From NCBI GenBank assembly GCA_023634235.1, contig JAMKCF010000007.1, forward strand, positions 17,490,592 through 17,554,591: a DNA stretch of 64,000 nucleotides, written 5' to 3'. A program made the translations under genes and the position numbers. Shown piece after piece: positions 1 through 11,200 of the stretch. Numbering within the stretch: the stretch's first letter is position 1; each line of letters starts with the position of its first letter. The notes beneath the pieces are model-generated. The model was given only the letters and a program-made list of their open reading frames with translations. It searched no databases and was not told where the DNA came from. Source of the DNA: Pisaster brevispinus (taxonomy: Eukaryota; Echinodermata; Asteroidea; Forcipulatida; Asteriidae).

Positions 1-419
1 TATAAAAATATGAAGAAAACAAAATTGAAACAAAAAACCAACGACAACAAAAACACCAAAATAGCAAAACTGAAAAAGAAAAACAAAATCAATTTGAACT
101 TCCAACCAAACCACTGGTTCTGAGTTACTGGCGCTGATCTGGACGTGGTTTTTACGCGCTTTATTTTGTAAAGACTTTGATGGCAGAAGCTGCCTTGCTA
201 ACTTACTTTCACGTTAAGTTACAAGTTTCATCAATTGGTTTAATTTTCCATCCATGAAAATAGACATGGCAGTTAATCTGCTATAGACGCACATTCAATG
301 CGTTTGTTACGAACCCACAGAAATAAAGGAACATTGTTGGATTTTTCAACTACAAAGAAAGGTGCCTGTTTTAGATTTTGATTTTGTTTATTTCAGTACC
401 TATTAATTTTGTTACAAAC
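1..419. other. Intronic or downstream flank of the HYR gene
   Basis: AT-rich sequence to the left of the last visible HYR-gene exon. On the minus strand it should be intron, because the exon ends in a donor at 419-418. I see no further convincing exon, repeat or RNA gene here. Confidence 0.4.
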
Positions 420-689
420 CTGTGACATTGGCTAGGAATGTACATTGTCCAAGGTTACCAGCAGCATCCCACACCCTACACGTGATTCTGGTGATACCCA
501 CTTTGAAGAAGTCACCTGAGAATTGCCTCCCTCCGTCATCGTTCGTGCATGTCGCTAGGTAGTACGCGTCATCTTCGTTGTCAAACGCATATCTTGACTC
601 CACCCACTGAAGAATAGTACTAGCTGAGCTGTCGTTGACTAAGCCGAACACCATTTTGGGACATTTCATTCTAGGACCTACAGTATCAA
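420..689 (-). CDS. HYR (hyalin repeat) domain exon, third visible exon of a minus-strand gene
   Basis: This internal exon encodes about 90 residues matching a HYR domain: a start DTVGPRMKCPKMV, a central W followed by an acidic D/N-rich stretch, then GDFFKVGITRITCRVWDAAG and a final C-x-F strand ending in V. HYR domains are Ig-like extracellular adhesion modules, abundant in echinoderm hyalin-type and complement-related proteins. On the minus strand the exon follows an AG at 691-690 and ends in CACAG before GTTTG at 419. Its length is 270 nt and it is phase 1 on both sides, the usual arrangement for shuffled extracellular domains. It joins in phase with the exon at 1464-1524. The continuous reading frame extends to 412-732, but the ends chosen here are the splice sites. 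The gene continues off the left edge. Domain call fairly sure; full product unknown. Confidence 0.72.
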
Positions 690-1463
690 CTGTTGTATAA
701 AGTATAGAAGTTTTGAAACTAATTGTTGTCATAATATATTCTCACGATGTCTTACAAATTGATATTAACGTTGATTAATTTTCAAAAGGCTTGCTGATTC
801 GACGTTGTGTGTAGTTTTTTTTTAGAAACATGCCGGAATCTTTTTAATCTACATTAAGTGGACTTTAAAAACACACCAACATTTTTGCCCACCAAGCAAT
901 ATGACATTATACTCGAGACTGTGGCGATATCCACGTGACGGAAAGTTGCCTCCCCTTCTCGCAATCGTCTCTGCTCACGTCCTTCATTTCGTTGGCACTA
1001 CAAACACACATCCTCAGTGCGTTTTTAAGCGAAGCACTGGTGAACCAAAAGCCCGATGGGGGAAGTGTATTTCCGGATCATTCGTATCGAAATGTTCTAG
1101 GGCTAGAGTTGTTTTTCAAAGCTTCAAAGCATCTTCAGTGGTCCAAACTATTTTGCGCTTTGGTTTAAGGTTAAATTTTCTAAACAGTGCGTTACACAAA
1201 ACATTTCTTGTGTGAATGTGCAAACGTTTTGTTTTTTCTAACTAGAGTCCAACGTTGTCAGTTTTGGCAACGTCTTCATCCAAATCATTAATGGCTCAAA
1301 TGTTACATTTTGATAAATAAATGTATGGAGCAGGCACACGTAACTTTGGATTAATGTTTAGCAATAAATTAAATGACTATATTACAAAAACAATAATACG
1401 TACACGTACACTGATCAAAACAAACGGTAAACTTAAACGGACACCATCAGTCCCTACTCCTAC
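690..1463. other. Intron of the HYR gene
   Basis: Lies between two minus-strand exons with matching phases. Two short plus-strand open frames at 901-1215 overlap each other and have no splice or homology support. No repeat was recognised. Confidence 0.35.
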
Positions 1464-1524
1464 CTGCTTTTGATGAAGATATTTCGGGTGTTTGTGTCGA
1501 AAGATCCGTTGAAACATTTGTAAT
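1464..1524 (-). CDS. Short Ser/Thr-rich linker exon of the HYR gene
   Basis: A 61-nt minus-strand exon between an AG at 1526-1525 and the donor CAG/GTAGG at 1463. Read in phase 0 it encodes ITNVSTDLSTQTPEISSSKA plus one base. The Ser/Thr-rich composition matches the end of the first exon, suggesting an O-glycosylated stalk. It starts in phase 0, which the exon at 4754-5113 supplies, and ends in phase 1, which the HYR exon requires; the joined codon is G+TT, a valine. I chose it mainly on this phase fit and composition, so it is an inference. A different or additional exon in the same intron cannot be excluded. Confidence 0.5.
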
Positions 1525-3436
1525 CTATGGACATTCAGGGAAAATTTTAGACAAGTATAAATATTAGCACATACATATTTTACCTTTCGGGATGTTTAAA
1601 GAAGCTTAAACTCGTCCAAACTTGTTACAGATAAGTTTTCAGAGTTAAGATCTCAGACCCTGGGCGATTTGGCGCGGTGGCTGTGGCTGTTGCTAAGGAT
1701 GTTGCTCTGGGTAGTCACAGCCGCTAATTCGGACACGGCCTGAGCAACCAATCAATTATGTCTTTAAATCCAACCGTAAATGAACTTCCTTTTCGAGGTC
1801 ATAGGTCTTATTAACAAAAAACTTGCAAAAGCAAAGGATACAAATGGTAAACTCAATCTGTGCGAAATATTGGATTGAACTGGACTAACACTAGAAATAA
1901 CTTCTGATGCAAGGGTTTCTTGACACTCTCACAAACAACATATCGAAAAGATAGAAACAAGGAAGTCGGAGAAAAAGTGCTGAACTGCATTTGCCACATT
2001 TGCCTGTTTGTTCGCTTTATAATGTTACGAAACCCTTTATGCTAAATTAAATGATATTATGTATATCACATTATATTTGCTTGTATATGATTACTGCATA
2101 TTTTGAAGAAAAAAACAACACATTTAAGCATGCAGAAAAGGTTCCAAGATGGCCGTCAAGTTCAAAGTGGGCGGCAATTTTCCACCCAAAATTAAATTAT
2201 CGTTAGGTAAGAAGATAAACATTTCATTCGGTACGCTGTGCCATTTTGTCTGTTTCGGGCTAGGGTATATTTAAATGTGATGATAAAAATGTGTTAAAAA
2301 ATAATTAAAAAACCAAACACAACCAAATTAGATATTAGGTGTTTGTCCTTAGGACAAACTCAAATCTGTTCCATTTTTCTTTAAATAATCGCGTCAGACC
2401 TTAAAAGTTAAAGTCCTACTTTGAGAGAGAAGAGCCTTCAACCTTGGCAGACCCTAGTTTTGACTTCAGGTGTGACTAAAATCCTAAACCTCATCTTCAG
2501 TCTGATACTGACTATAAAACTGATGTTTAACCTGATCCTTACTTTTACCTTGTATCTCACTGAACCTTTGTGCAATGAGACCCTTACTCGTACCCCCAAC
2601 CCTCCTGGGTTAGAAGATGTAATTGTTCAATTTGAACTTCCTGTTTGGTTCGGAAGAAATGTCAAATTGAGGTGGCAAGGTTGATTAAAATGGTCAAATG
2701 TGCAATAAGGTACAGTTTGCCATAACAATTATTGCTTGATGACATATGGTTCAGGATATTTGAAAAAAATTACATTTGATCTTCCTGTTTTGAACGGAAG
2801 GAAAGGTCAAAGTAGGATCACGTTTGTAAATAACATTTCAAATGTGTAAAATTTGACTAAACGGCGTTTCAGGAAACGTTTGTACTCGAAGTAAAGGCCA
2901 AAGTGGGGTCACCTTTTAAAATGAAATGTCACAAGTGCTGTAAGCAAAAACAGCATAAACATTGTGACTTAATGACCTCTGGTTCTGGAGATTATTATTT
3001 TTATTTTAGAGCTTCCTTTTTTGGACCGGAAGTAAAGGTCATAGTGAGGTCATAATTTTGAGTAAAATTTCGCAAGCGTTCTAATATACAGGACAGAACA
3101 AACATTACGATTTAATAGTTCAGGAGATGAGATTTTTTAAATGTAGTAACCATTCAATTACTGTATCTTGACACCTGATGACGTCACGATGAAAAGCATG
3201 TTTTTTCGTACTAACACATTTTATAAGGTACAAGATGGTAGGTAACTCATCCCAATCAAATGCCTTTTAATGAAAACCCTATTTAACGTACATAAGAATT
3301 GCAAAAACTGCTCAAACACAAATCGAATAGGATATACACTACAACTACAGGTCCTCTCTCGGTTAGGATTCCACTACCAAGGTATTCTCCGACGCATTGC
3401 CGTGATTGCACAATCATGGTGCAATCAGCAAACTAG
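1525..3436. other. Large HYR-gene intron, left part, with degenerate CCGGAAG/AGGTCA repeats
   Basis: From 1525 to about 2600 I see nothing specific. From about 2630 to 3190, four diverged modules (near 2635, 2777, 2875 and 3005) share CTTCC..., then GGAAGtaAAGGTCA, then GGGGTCA-like blocks about 100-140 bp apart. They end in a TGACGTCA palindrome at 3179-3186. The same module family recurs at 8160-8690. Confidence 0.4.
2630..3190. repeat. Degenerate CCGGAAGT / AGGTCA module array, copy 1
   Basis: Four modules carry variants of a short inverted pair, CTTCCnGTTT and AACCGGAAG, followed by AAGGTCA and a GGGTCA-like word. Length and word order match the modules at 8160-8690, so this is an old dispersed repeat family rather than chance. 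I cannot name the family. Confidence 0.5.
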
Positions 3437-3914
3437 CCATGAGCAAGTTCGGGTGGCTGACTTAGAATCGACTAGACTTAACCATAGTCGATCTAGATGC
3501 CACTCGAATGCTGCATGGTTCAACTAGGTAGTCCAACTGGATTAACCTAGCTCCCGAGCACTGTTCCTCTAGATAGATGGCGCTTTGGTTAAGTGACCAA
3601 GAAAATTTTGTAAACCTTTCTAATCAAACAACAAATTGGTTTTTACGATAACGTAACGATTGGTAACGATAAACGGTGGGTTTTTGCCAATTGCATAATG
3701 TCAAATATTAGGATACAAATGATTAATTTTATTATATGGAAGTAATTTTTTATGGTCAATAACGTTATTTTTCACTCTTCTATACGACGTCGCCATGTTG
3801 GTTGCTACACTTTGATGAATCAACCGATTGAACGCGTTTGAGTGAAACACTGACAACGCATGCGTGGTTTAAACGGCAAATTGACTAAAGGTTAACACCC
3901 GAACTTGCTCCATG
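3437..3914. mobile_element. MITE-like element with 14-bp terminal inverted repeats
   Basis: AGCAAGTTCGGGTG at 3442-3455 is repeated perfectly in inverse orientation at 3896-3909. Both ends are flanked by CCATG (3437-3441 and 3910-3914), consistent with a 5-bp target duplication. The left part holds a perfect 8-bp hairpin (ATCGACTA / TAGTCGAT). No coding capacity is seen, so it would be non-autonomous. CCATG is close to self-complementary, so the duplication could instead be part of a longer imperfect inverted repeat. Confidence 0.5.
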
Positions 3915-4753
3915 GTGTCCGTTTTGTTACTTAATCGTTAATTATTGTGGAAATACAATGTACTTTGATTAGTTTTAATCGCCTGGAATAACTCTTAGTA
4001 AAAGCGTTTGTGTTTTTAATTCGTTGTGTGTATTATTGGTAACTAAACATAAAATTATTAGAAGAAAAACAAATTTTGACCAGCCAAAAACTTACACTTT
4101 TCAGCGATATGGGTTTTGTTCACAGATACAAAATGCGCAATAAATGATGTCATGGTGACTTAGTCCGGCATTTTAGGCAATGCAAACAGTTATCGTTATC
4201 CAACAAGTATATAATCGGAAAAAATGACGATCGGATTGGACGTTTACGTTTTAGTTGAGCTAAATACATTTAACTATAACGTCAAACATAAACTGTTCCT
4301 TAATAAGTAAGCGATAGTGTCATTGAGTTTTAATATGAAATACGACCTGACTCTTTTGTACTAAGCTAATTAGTTTACTTAGTTAAGATTTAATTAGCCA
4401 ATCTTGAGACCATCATATCTTTAAAAAAGTATGACTTTAGGAGCGAATAATTTCGTGTACAAATCAAAATGGGTTATTTTTTCACGGAAGGAACGAAGAA
4501 CAAAGAAGAAAAACAAATACAAGTCCTGACGAAAACAACAGCTGTTCCGACTTCTATGTTGGAATAGCTAATAAAAAAATTAAATAAATGAATAAATAAA
4601 AACCCACAAATCAATCTGGATGTTGTATGACGGTTCCATACACTCTAAAAACTCCCGAGACATAAAGGATCATTCTTTGAGGACTCAATCTATTGGAATA
4701 TGGCCGCATCGAAAAACTGAATTTGACCTCGGAGTCCCTGTTAAAAAACTTAC
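3915..4753. other. Large HYR-gene intron, right part
   Basis: AT-rich sequence between the MITE and the first exon. The donor GTAAGT of exon 1 is read on the minus strand at 4753-4748. No other feature is seen. Confidence 0.3.
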
Positions 4754-5113
4754 CCGGTTAGTCGCTGATGTTTGGGTTGTTGATGTTCCTTGCTCTGTTT
4801 GGGTTACCATCGTAGTGTCTTCAGTGAGTGGTGTGGTATTGTTTGAGCCATCTTGCTTGTAGCTGTCAGGAAAATCCACTTTGCTCGAGTCGTTGAGCTG
4901 TTGTTGAGTTGGCCTCGGGCAAAGAATCATACACTTGATCCGAACTGTCCTGGATTGGTTCAGGAACGAGTGACCTTTCAGTTCTCGGTGTTGGTCAGGA
5001 AGGACAATATGCCCATGTGACCCAGAGAGGCTGCAGCTATTCCCATCAGTTGCTGATGCCTCCAGGAACACCCATGCTAGTATCGCAGCGGTGAACGATA
5101 TCAGAGTTGTCAT
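4754..5113 (-). CDS. First coding exon of the HYR gene: signal peptide and Thr-rich segment
   Basis: Encodes 120 residues and ends exactly at a GTAAGT donor in phase 0. The chosen start is the ATG at 5113-5111, because the following residues form a good signal peptide (MTTLISFTAAILAWVFLEASA, likely cut after ASA). The open frame runs upstream to a TTG at 5134, but seven extra residues would weaken the signal. The mature part has three cysteines and then a Ser/Thr/Asn-rich stretch ending TTQTSATNR, likely a glycosylated stalk. With the exons at 1464-1524 and 420-689 it predicts a secreted or surface protein with an N-terminal stalk and at least one HYR domain. Reading on past the donor adds only 22 non-conserved-looking residues. 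Confidence 0.6.
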
Positions 5114-7035
5114 GTTTGGTTGGTCTTGCCACAACCAGTCTATCCCGACTCAGCAGCTGAAATGATGGATTGCTCAAATTCACGCGAGACGTACATCGCT
5201 CGAAAGGGATATACAATAATAATATCGGGGGAGTGGCATCTGTTGTAGGTGTAAGAATAGGCCTATATCAAGACATGAAGTCGAGAAAACTATTAACGCT
5301 TATCGTTGAGATACCTTGGGAATGTTTTTGACAATTTTGAGAAGTGTTTTGGACCGAGTCGAACCTCATGTGCAAACTCTTAGCTACCACTTCCCTTTCA
5401 AAAGGTGGTAGAGCCCAGCCTGTACTTGTCACTTGGCATGGACTACAAAGCAGTCTTTGGGCAGTAGATGGCAAGATTTTGAGAGAAAAAAAAATATATG
5501 TACAACTTTCTACGTCAAATTGTGCTAGCTGTGTGTTCCCTTAATTGGAAATAAATTTGAAACCTAATGGTAGAAATATCCATGGTCAGAACATTTATGG
5601 TGAAGTGGGCGTGGCTTACATTGGATTTATGTCACACTTAAGAACAGTTTTTAGACTAGAGGATATGGTTTGTACGATCACCCTACCGCCCTAAGATTTT
5701 GCCGAGTAGTGAGTTAATTAGGATTAACTCATACCAATTATAAACACTTATCTCAAAAATACCAGCTATTCATTCCAAAGCGAATAACATTTAGTAGACA
5801 AAAAAGTATGTGAAAGAAATTCAAAATGCAACTAGAGCTTTAGTGTTTGTTGAAACAAACACTAGGTGTTCGGGTATCGTCGGTGTCAGTGTAATTGTGT
5901 TGATGTCAGAACATTTGAATCGATGAAAAAGAAATTAAAATGAAAATTTCTTACGTTAATACCCAAGTTTACCAAGAAGTAAGTGCTAACGCCACTACTT
6001 AATGGATTGAGCTCTACAAGCCCCTTTCTAATTAACCATATACAGTGTATAACGTTTTTCATGTAAATATTAACAAACTTAACTGATAGTAGGCCTACAC
6101 TGAATTTAACTTTCGTTTGGACAGGAAGCCTGATTAAATGATGTAAATAACACTCAGTTATACCATAGAGAAAGGATACACACAAAAGTGCGCATGCTTA
6201 AAAATCATGATAGATATGTTTTGAAGATTTTTGTTATTTGAAAACTGATGACGTCATTATGAAGTTAGAAAAGTTGTTATCAAGACATAGGTATTTAAAT
6301 ATGCTCCTAGTGAAAAACGAAGGGTCCATTGTCATTTCATAGTCATATAGAGGAACATTTCCCCCATCCCCTTCTTCTTGGCTGCAGATCTTGAAACGAG
6401 CATTTGAATTACTCACAAGTACAATTATTATGTATGCCACTCACTAAAGTTTATTGATTTTTCAATGGAAATTGTTTCTTTATTGATTATTAAATCCGAC
6501 TATGCAAATCATGTTGACATTATTAAGTTACAATTCTTAAAGGTTTTAACAGGTTTTCAAATACTGTGATTTGGCTTCTCATTATGTATCGGTGCATGAT
6601 ACTTTGATTGTTCAATACACATTTACTGATGATGATGTCGTCAAAATAAGTCGAACATGGTATGAGCTATTGGTTTTTAGTCTTCATACAGAACGGAAAA
6701 GACACTTGTTTTTAATAATTTTGTAAGATAAAGGCAAGTATTGAAGACGGCAAGTTTAAGCCTCTAGTGAATTTTGACTAATAAAATGTTATTAATGAGT
6801 TAAAAACTATTTCTACCTGTAGGGTGCATCATACACTCAGCAAGGAATTAGGGAATGGAACACAACGAGTATAAAATCTTTCACTGGAGACCATTCGGGT
6901 ACTGGATGATTTGTAAATTCTGAAGAAGAAAAAAACAATTATAAACAAAGTATGACTCAAAGCAAACTAAGTCAAGCTGAAACTGCTGAAATAAATAAAG
7001 TTCGAGCCTTACAACATTTTATGATTACATACTAC
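5114..7035. other. Upstream region of the HYR gene
   Basis: No clear TATA box or coding exon. It contains a perfect hairpin at 5841-5864 and a TGACGTCA palindrome at 6249-6256. Open frames at 5886-6185 and 6234-6440 (minus) show no domain or splice support. Confidence 0.3.
5841..5864. repeat. 24-nt near-perfect palindrome (11-bp stem, 2-nt loop)
   Basis: TAGTGTTTGTT is followed after GA by its exact reverse complement. No inverted-repeat element around it was recognised. Confidence 0.6.
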
Positions 7036-7105
7036 TAATAATAATTTATTGAACTTGTATTGCGCTCTTTCCAGGACCAACCCGTTCGAGGGCACATATT
7101 AACAA
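7036..7105 (-). mobile_element. 3' tail fragment of a LINE/SINE
   Basis: Read on the minus strand, an AGCGCAATACAAG-type block is followed by AATAAATTATTATTAGTAGT. This resembles the short-repeat 3' tails of CR1-like LINEs and their partner SINEs; compare the ATT tail of the SINE at 32302. No head or reverse transcriptase sequence is visible. Confidence 0.35.
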
Positions 7106-8159
7106 TACAACATATCAGAGTAAGGAAATTACGCAAGAAAAAGATAGTGGAAGGTGCACATCCTGTTTTTGATGTGAACGACTTATAAACGAAACCTTAT
7201 TAGTGGAAACTTTTTCGAAGGGTTTTCAAATAGTTATGTCATAATACAAAGTTGACGGAAAACATTCATCAGTCTGACCATTGTCTGACTTTATTGACAC
7301 AGCCAACAATCATACCAATCCCCCATTGCCCAATTATATCTCTTCGACGTTCATACTAAACGTTTCTCAGTTTTAAAAACATCTCACCACCGTCACCACT
7401 TGATGATTCAGGATACACTTTATAACGTAATTGTGCATTAAATAAAACAATCATTTTAATAAGCAATGATGTTCACTCAAAAACTTACCGTTTTTGTCCC
7501 GTGTAGCAACGATAAACACGTGCCGTGAGGAGGGTCCGAAACACCCTTCACGATCCAATGACACATCCTTCCTTCTCGGAGTGTGATAAAAACATAACCA
7601 AAGTTCGTCTTTTTCTGCTTGCATTTTCTCACATAATTAATAGTCATATGAATCACTGAAGTAGGTGGCCATCTCAGCGAAACTTCGTCTTTATTCCATT
7701 TTTATCATTAAGCCACGAGAAGGGCGAATAGGAGAAATATTAGACGCTGAATATGAACGGAATTCAGATCTATTTGGTATTGGTAGTACGCCATTGATAA
7801 GATTGCACCACGTTGTAAGTACGGTGACCCGTGGTGTGTCATAACACTGCACGAATGGATCACGTCACTTCAGAGAAGGCGCACATGGCATTACGTTGGT
7901 CTATAATAAGTGTCTTGACTGGCAGTTCTTTTCGTTTGGTTACAGTGTCGGCGTATTCTTGTGTTGGCCTACACTACCGTGCGTTGTCATACAAGGTCGT
8001 TCAACAGACACTTGCGCTTTGACGCCCAGTTTTGACCAGATGCAAAGATTAAAATGCTATAATCTCTGTGCAAAAGTTTCGGCAGAATAACTCATCTATA
8101 ACCTGATGCAAAATTCATGTTAAAATATGACGTAGTTTTTGAGATATGAATTTTGTGAA
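7106..8159. other. Intergenic, nothing recognised
   Basis: No supported coding exon, repeat or RNA gene. Short overlapping frames at 7831-8090 lack splice and composition support. Confidence 0.3.
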
Positions 8160-8690
8160 ATTTTCAACTTCCGGTTTGAACCGGAAGTAAAGGTCAATTG
8201 GGGTCATGTTGTGTGTAGCGTTTGTTGACCTTTTAACGACCAATCCGATGATGTGTAGATTGTAAAAATCCGACATGTGGTTCATGAGTTATGTTTTTTT
8301 TACAAATATTAAACATTGATTTTATGTAATTCAATACCCGATGACGTCATCATGACATCATCATGTTTGTGGCGTCTTGATGATATTGTTCAATTATCTT
8401 ATGAGTTTCAATGTTCAAATCAATTTCAATTTTGAGTTATGACACAAATTTGAATTTTTTTACGAAAAAACACAAAGGCAGACTTTGACCTTCCGTTATG
8501 ACCGGAAGTAGAGGTCATACGATTTTGACGTTAACTTTTCAAATGTTGCCCCAGTCTCGATCTATCCGATGCCCAATTATGAGCATCATAGCTTTAATAT
8601 TCACAAACATACAAGCATTTGCATATGGTCACTTTTTGACCTAAAATCGCTTGTAATTTGATATCCGATGACGTCATCACAACGTCACAA
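8160..8690. repeat. CCGGAAGT / AGGTCA module array with TGACGTCA palindromes, copy 2
   Basis: Two well-preserved modules. At about 8165 the inverted pair ACTTCCGGTT-tg-AACCGGAAGT is perfect and is followed by AAAGGTCA and GGGGTCA. At about 8490 a CTTCCG...CCGGAAGT pair is followed by AGAGGTCA. Each module is followed by a CGATGACGTCATCA block (TGACGTCA at 8342-8349 and 8669-8676). This shows the intact form of the degenerate modules at 2630-3190. Confidence 0.55.
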
Positions 8691-8800
8691 CTAACTCAGC
8701 TTCTGCTAGTTATGGTCTAACTTCACATCAAGTTTCAAGTTGATCCAAGGTTCGCAAGTATGCTTTTGCTTGCGGACAAACGACTCTGAAAAGAATAAGC

Positions 8801-8807
8801 AAAAAAA

Positions 8808-8840
<33 letters not shown>

Positions 8841-8882
8841 CCGAACAATAACAATGAGTTGTTCGGGCTTGATGCCCGAACA
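8801..8882. repeat. Poly(A) tract followed by nested CCGAACA hairpins
   Basis: A tract of 27 A at 8814-8840, after a shorter run at 8801-8811, is followed by CCGAACAA...TTGTTCGG, which overlaps TGTTCGGGC-ttgat-GCCCGAACA, a perfect 9-bp stem. The poly(A) suggests a retroposed 3' end, but no source gene or SINE head is visible. Confidence 0.4.
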
Positions 8883-9159
8883 CCTAATAAATGACAATGC
8901 ACCAATAGAGTACCTAAACCTGCCAACATTTTCCAGCGTCCTTCTGCGGCCACTGGTCCCACAATGGGCACAGTTAGTATACATTTTGACTTCGCGCACA
9001 TTTTACAATTATATAGAAGTGTTGATAACTTTGACATAATCAATGATTTTTATTGGCCGATAATAATAATTACACTTCTCTGAGGAAGCCAGTACCCGCA
9101 ACAAATGAAAGCATTTCCAAAAGCAGATGGACTTTATCTTGTCTCTCTTTCCTTATACT

Positions 9160-9632
9160 AATAGCCGTGCTCCCTGGCCTCTCCCCTTGCTTACAACAAT
9201 GTAAGAAAATCGAAACTAAAATTAGCTGAATACCTTCGAAATGGGTTTTCCAACAGTTTTATTCTTGTGTAAATTCATTTTTATTGCGTTGGTGTTGCCT
9301 CGGATGGTGCTATATGATTGAAAAAAAAAGTGATGTGACAGAAATAAAAATTCCACAAAATTGTAACTTGACCACAAGCAAATTGGCTTCTTCCTTAAGC
9401 AGCATTCATTCATCCCTACATTACTGATTGGTCGAGAGAGAAAAAAAACTGTGCCACAACCAACTGGGGTGTTTTTCTAACCTTAGCCGCGGAAAAGTTT
9501 TAGTGTTGTTGGTCTTTGAATTGGTCTCAGTCTACCCCTAGTCTTTGATTTCAATACTTCAAGAATGTGAGGCTTGTCCAAACAAATCCAAGATGGATGC
9601 TGCCCTGTTTCATTATAGGCTATACAGGTTTT
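9160..9632. repeat. Dispersed repeat, copy A (uninterrupted)
   Basis: About 470 bp that reappears at 19247-20520. Shared landmarks in order are: the TAGCCGTnCTnCCTGGCCTCTC start, AACAGTTTTATTCTTGTG, GTGATGTGACAGAAATAAAAAT, CTTAGCCGCGGAAAAGTTT, and a segment ending GGATGCTGCCCTGTTTC. Here the halves are contiguous at TTGTAACTTGACC (about 9361). No coding sequence or terminal repeats seen; family unknown. Confidence 0.65.
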
Positions 9633-10139
9633 TATTGGTTTGAGGAGCTAATTTATAAACAAGCTCTACACAGTCTTAATTCCTGTTATTACACAGCTGC
9701 ATAGGCCAATTTGGGGTTGGTTTCCTTTTTTGGTTGCCAAAAACAATAGAATATCCCTGCAGTTTGCCCTGATTGCTGGCCGTACGAATAGTACACATAA
9801 TCCAAACACATTCTTTTAGTTCACCTCTTAGTAAAACTGATGTTATTGCTAGAAGATGCAACTTTATAAGTCGCTGCATAATTATGAGCGTTTCAAATAG
9901 CGCGCGCGCGCCCTGTGCTATCTTTAGGCTGTGCTTGCTGGCACACCTGTGTCCCCTCTTCACCTCCTCCTTTGTTTTGTTTTTTAGAGCAGAGCAGGCC
10001 GGGCGGCCGGGTGTTCAGGGTTCAATGTGACTTCTCGTGGTGCGAATTGTCGTTTGCTAGTTTGTCGAGCATGTGTCTTCAATTCCAATGCTACCCCAAT
10101 TTCAAATTCAAGATCAAAACAGTTTAATAAAACAAAACA
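9633..10139. other. Intergenic with a short GC dinucleotide run
   Basis: An alternating GCGCGCGCGCGC tract lies at about 9900-9912, unusual in this AT-rich setting and able in principle to adopt Z-form DNA. Open frames on both strands here have no support. Confidence 0.35.
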
Positions 10140-11200
10140 GTAATGTCACAATATGATTTTAATTTAACTATTCCCAGTGCATAACATTGCGGCTTGCAAT
10201 GTGATTTTAATATAACTATTCCCAGTGAATAACATTGCGGAATCAATGGAATTGGAATGCAGATGGTATTGTGTAAATTTCAGCTTTATGTATTGAGGGA
10301 GGGTATTACTGGAATACCAACAATTTGAGTTATGTGTTACACTGTAGCTAGTTATGGTTTGGGCCGTGAGTACCCAGAGAGGGAGCCCTATAAATTACTT
10401 TCGGTAATTAAACAAGTTGTAATAATTGAGGTACAAGGTGGTCACTATTGTGTTCCATAAGGGAACAATGAGTTTTCGAATAGTTTTCGAATTCCTCTAA
10501 CCGGAGTACATAGGACGAAGGAAGGGCGTTGGTTAAGCACTTGGCTGCAAAGAGAGACGAAGTCACGCCGGGCAATTGAGGCCCTGGAGTAACCCCCGTT
10601 TCTACTTAGAGGGTAGGGGGATAGTTCAGTTAACCAGTGCGGGGGTATCTTGAGCGCTTAGAGAGCAACTCAGGGTAGACTACTGGTCAGAGAACTGAAA
10701 AGCTGACTATGGTTTTGCAGCCTCTCACCTCAGCCAAAACCAGGGTAAAACCTGGTTTTGGAACTAACTTGGGTTAGAGCAAGCACCAGGAGAAAGAGAG
10801 ACGGGAGGTCACTCCGCCAGACACGGCAGCGAATCCCGCCGCTATAGAGGCCAGAGACAATGAGGCATGAGGGAGGACCCAGACCAAGTCACTGCTCACC
10901 CTTGAGGTTTAATCGTTGGTTACATTATTAGTTAATTAAGTTGAGCTGGCTTTTTGATAAGTGTTGTTTACTTGCATTGAATTTAAATACCTGTTTGGTC
11001 CTGTAGTTATTTGTAGTCGCTAGTAGTATTCAGTTTAAATAAATGGTAATTGTTAAGTTTTCTAGTGTATCCTAATCTCTCCTTGTCCTCTTATTTTGTC
11101 CTGATTGTTTTATGGAGTGTTGGTGCAAGGGTACTACTTTTAAATCCAAGACTGCGTAAATGGATGGTCTTGTGACAAATAATAAAGAAGTGATTTTAAA
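10140..11200. repeat. GC-richer island, possibly a solo LTR or unclassified retroelement
   Basis: It begins with two copies of a roughly 60-bp unit containing AACTATTCCCAGTG. A TATA-like CCCTATAAATTAC lies near 10390, then about 450 bp clearly richer in GC than the flanks. A perfect hairpin CAAAACCAGG / CCTGGTTTTG lies at 10735-10760, and AATAAA-type words near 11037 and 11180. Promoter-like and polyadenylation-like words in this order fit an LTR. However, I found no matching TG...CA ends, no target duplication and no second copy, so the call is weak. Confidence 0.25.

Noticed and set aside
8706..9043. Three overlapping 97-102 codon frames with poly-Lys or poly-Phe
   Set aside because: They run through the 27-A tract and exist on both strands; homopolymer artefact.
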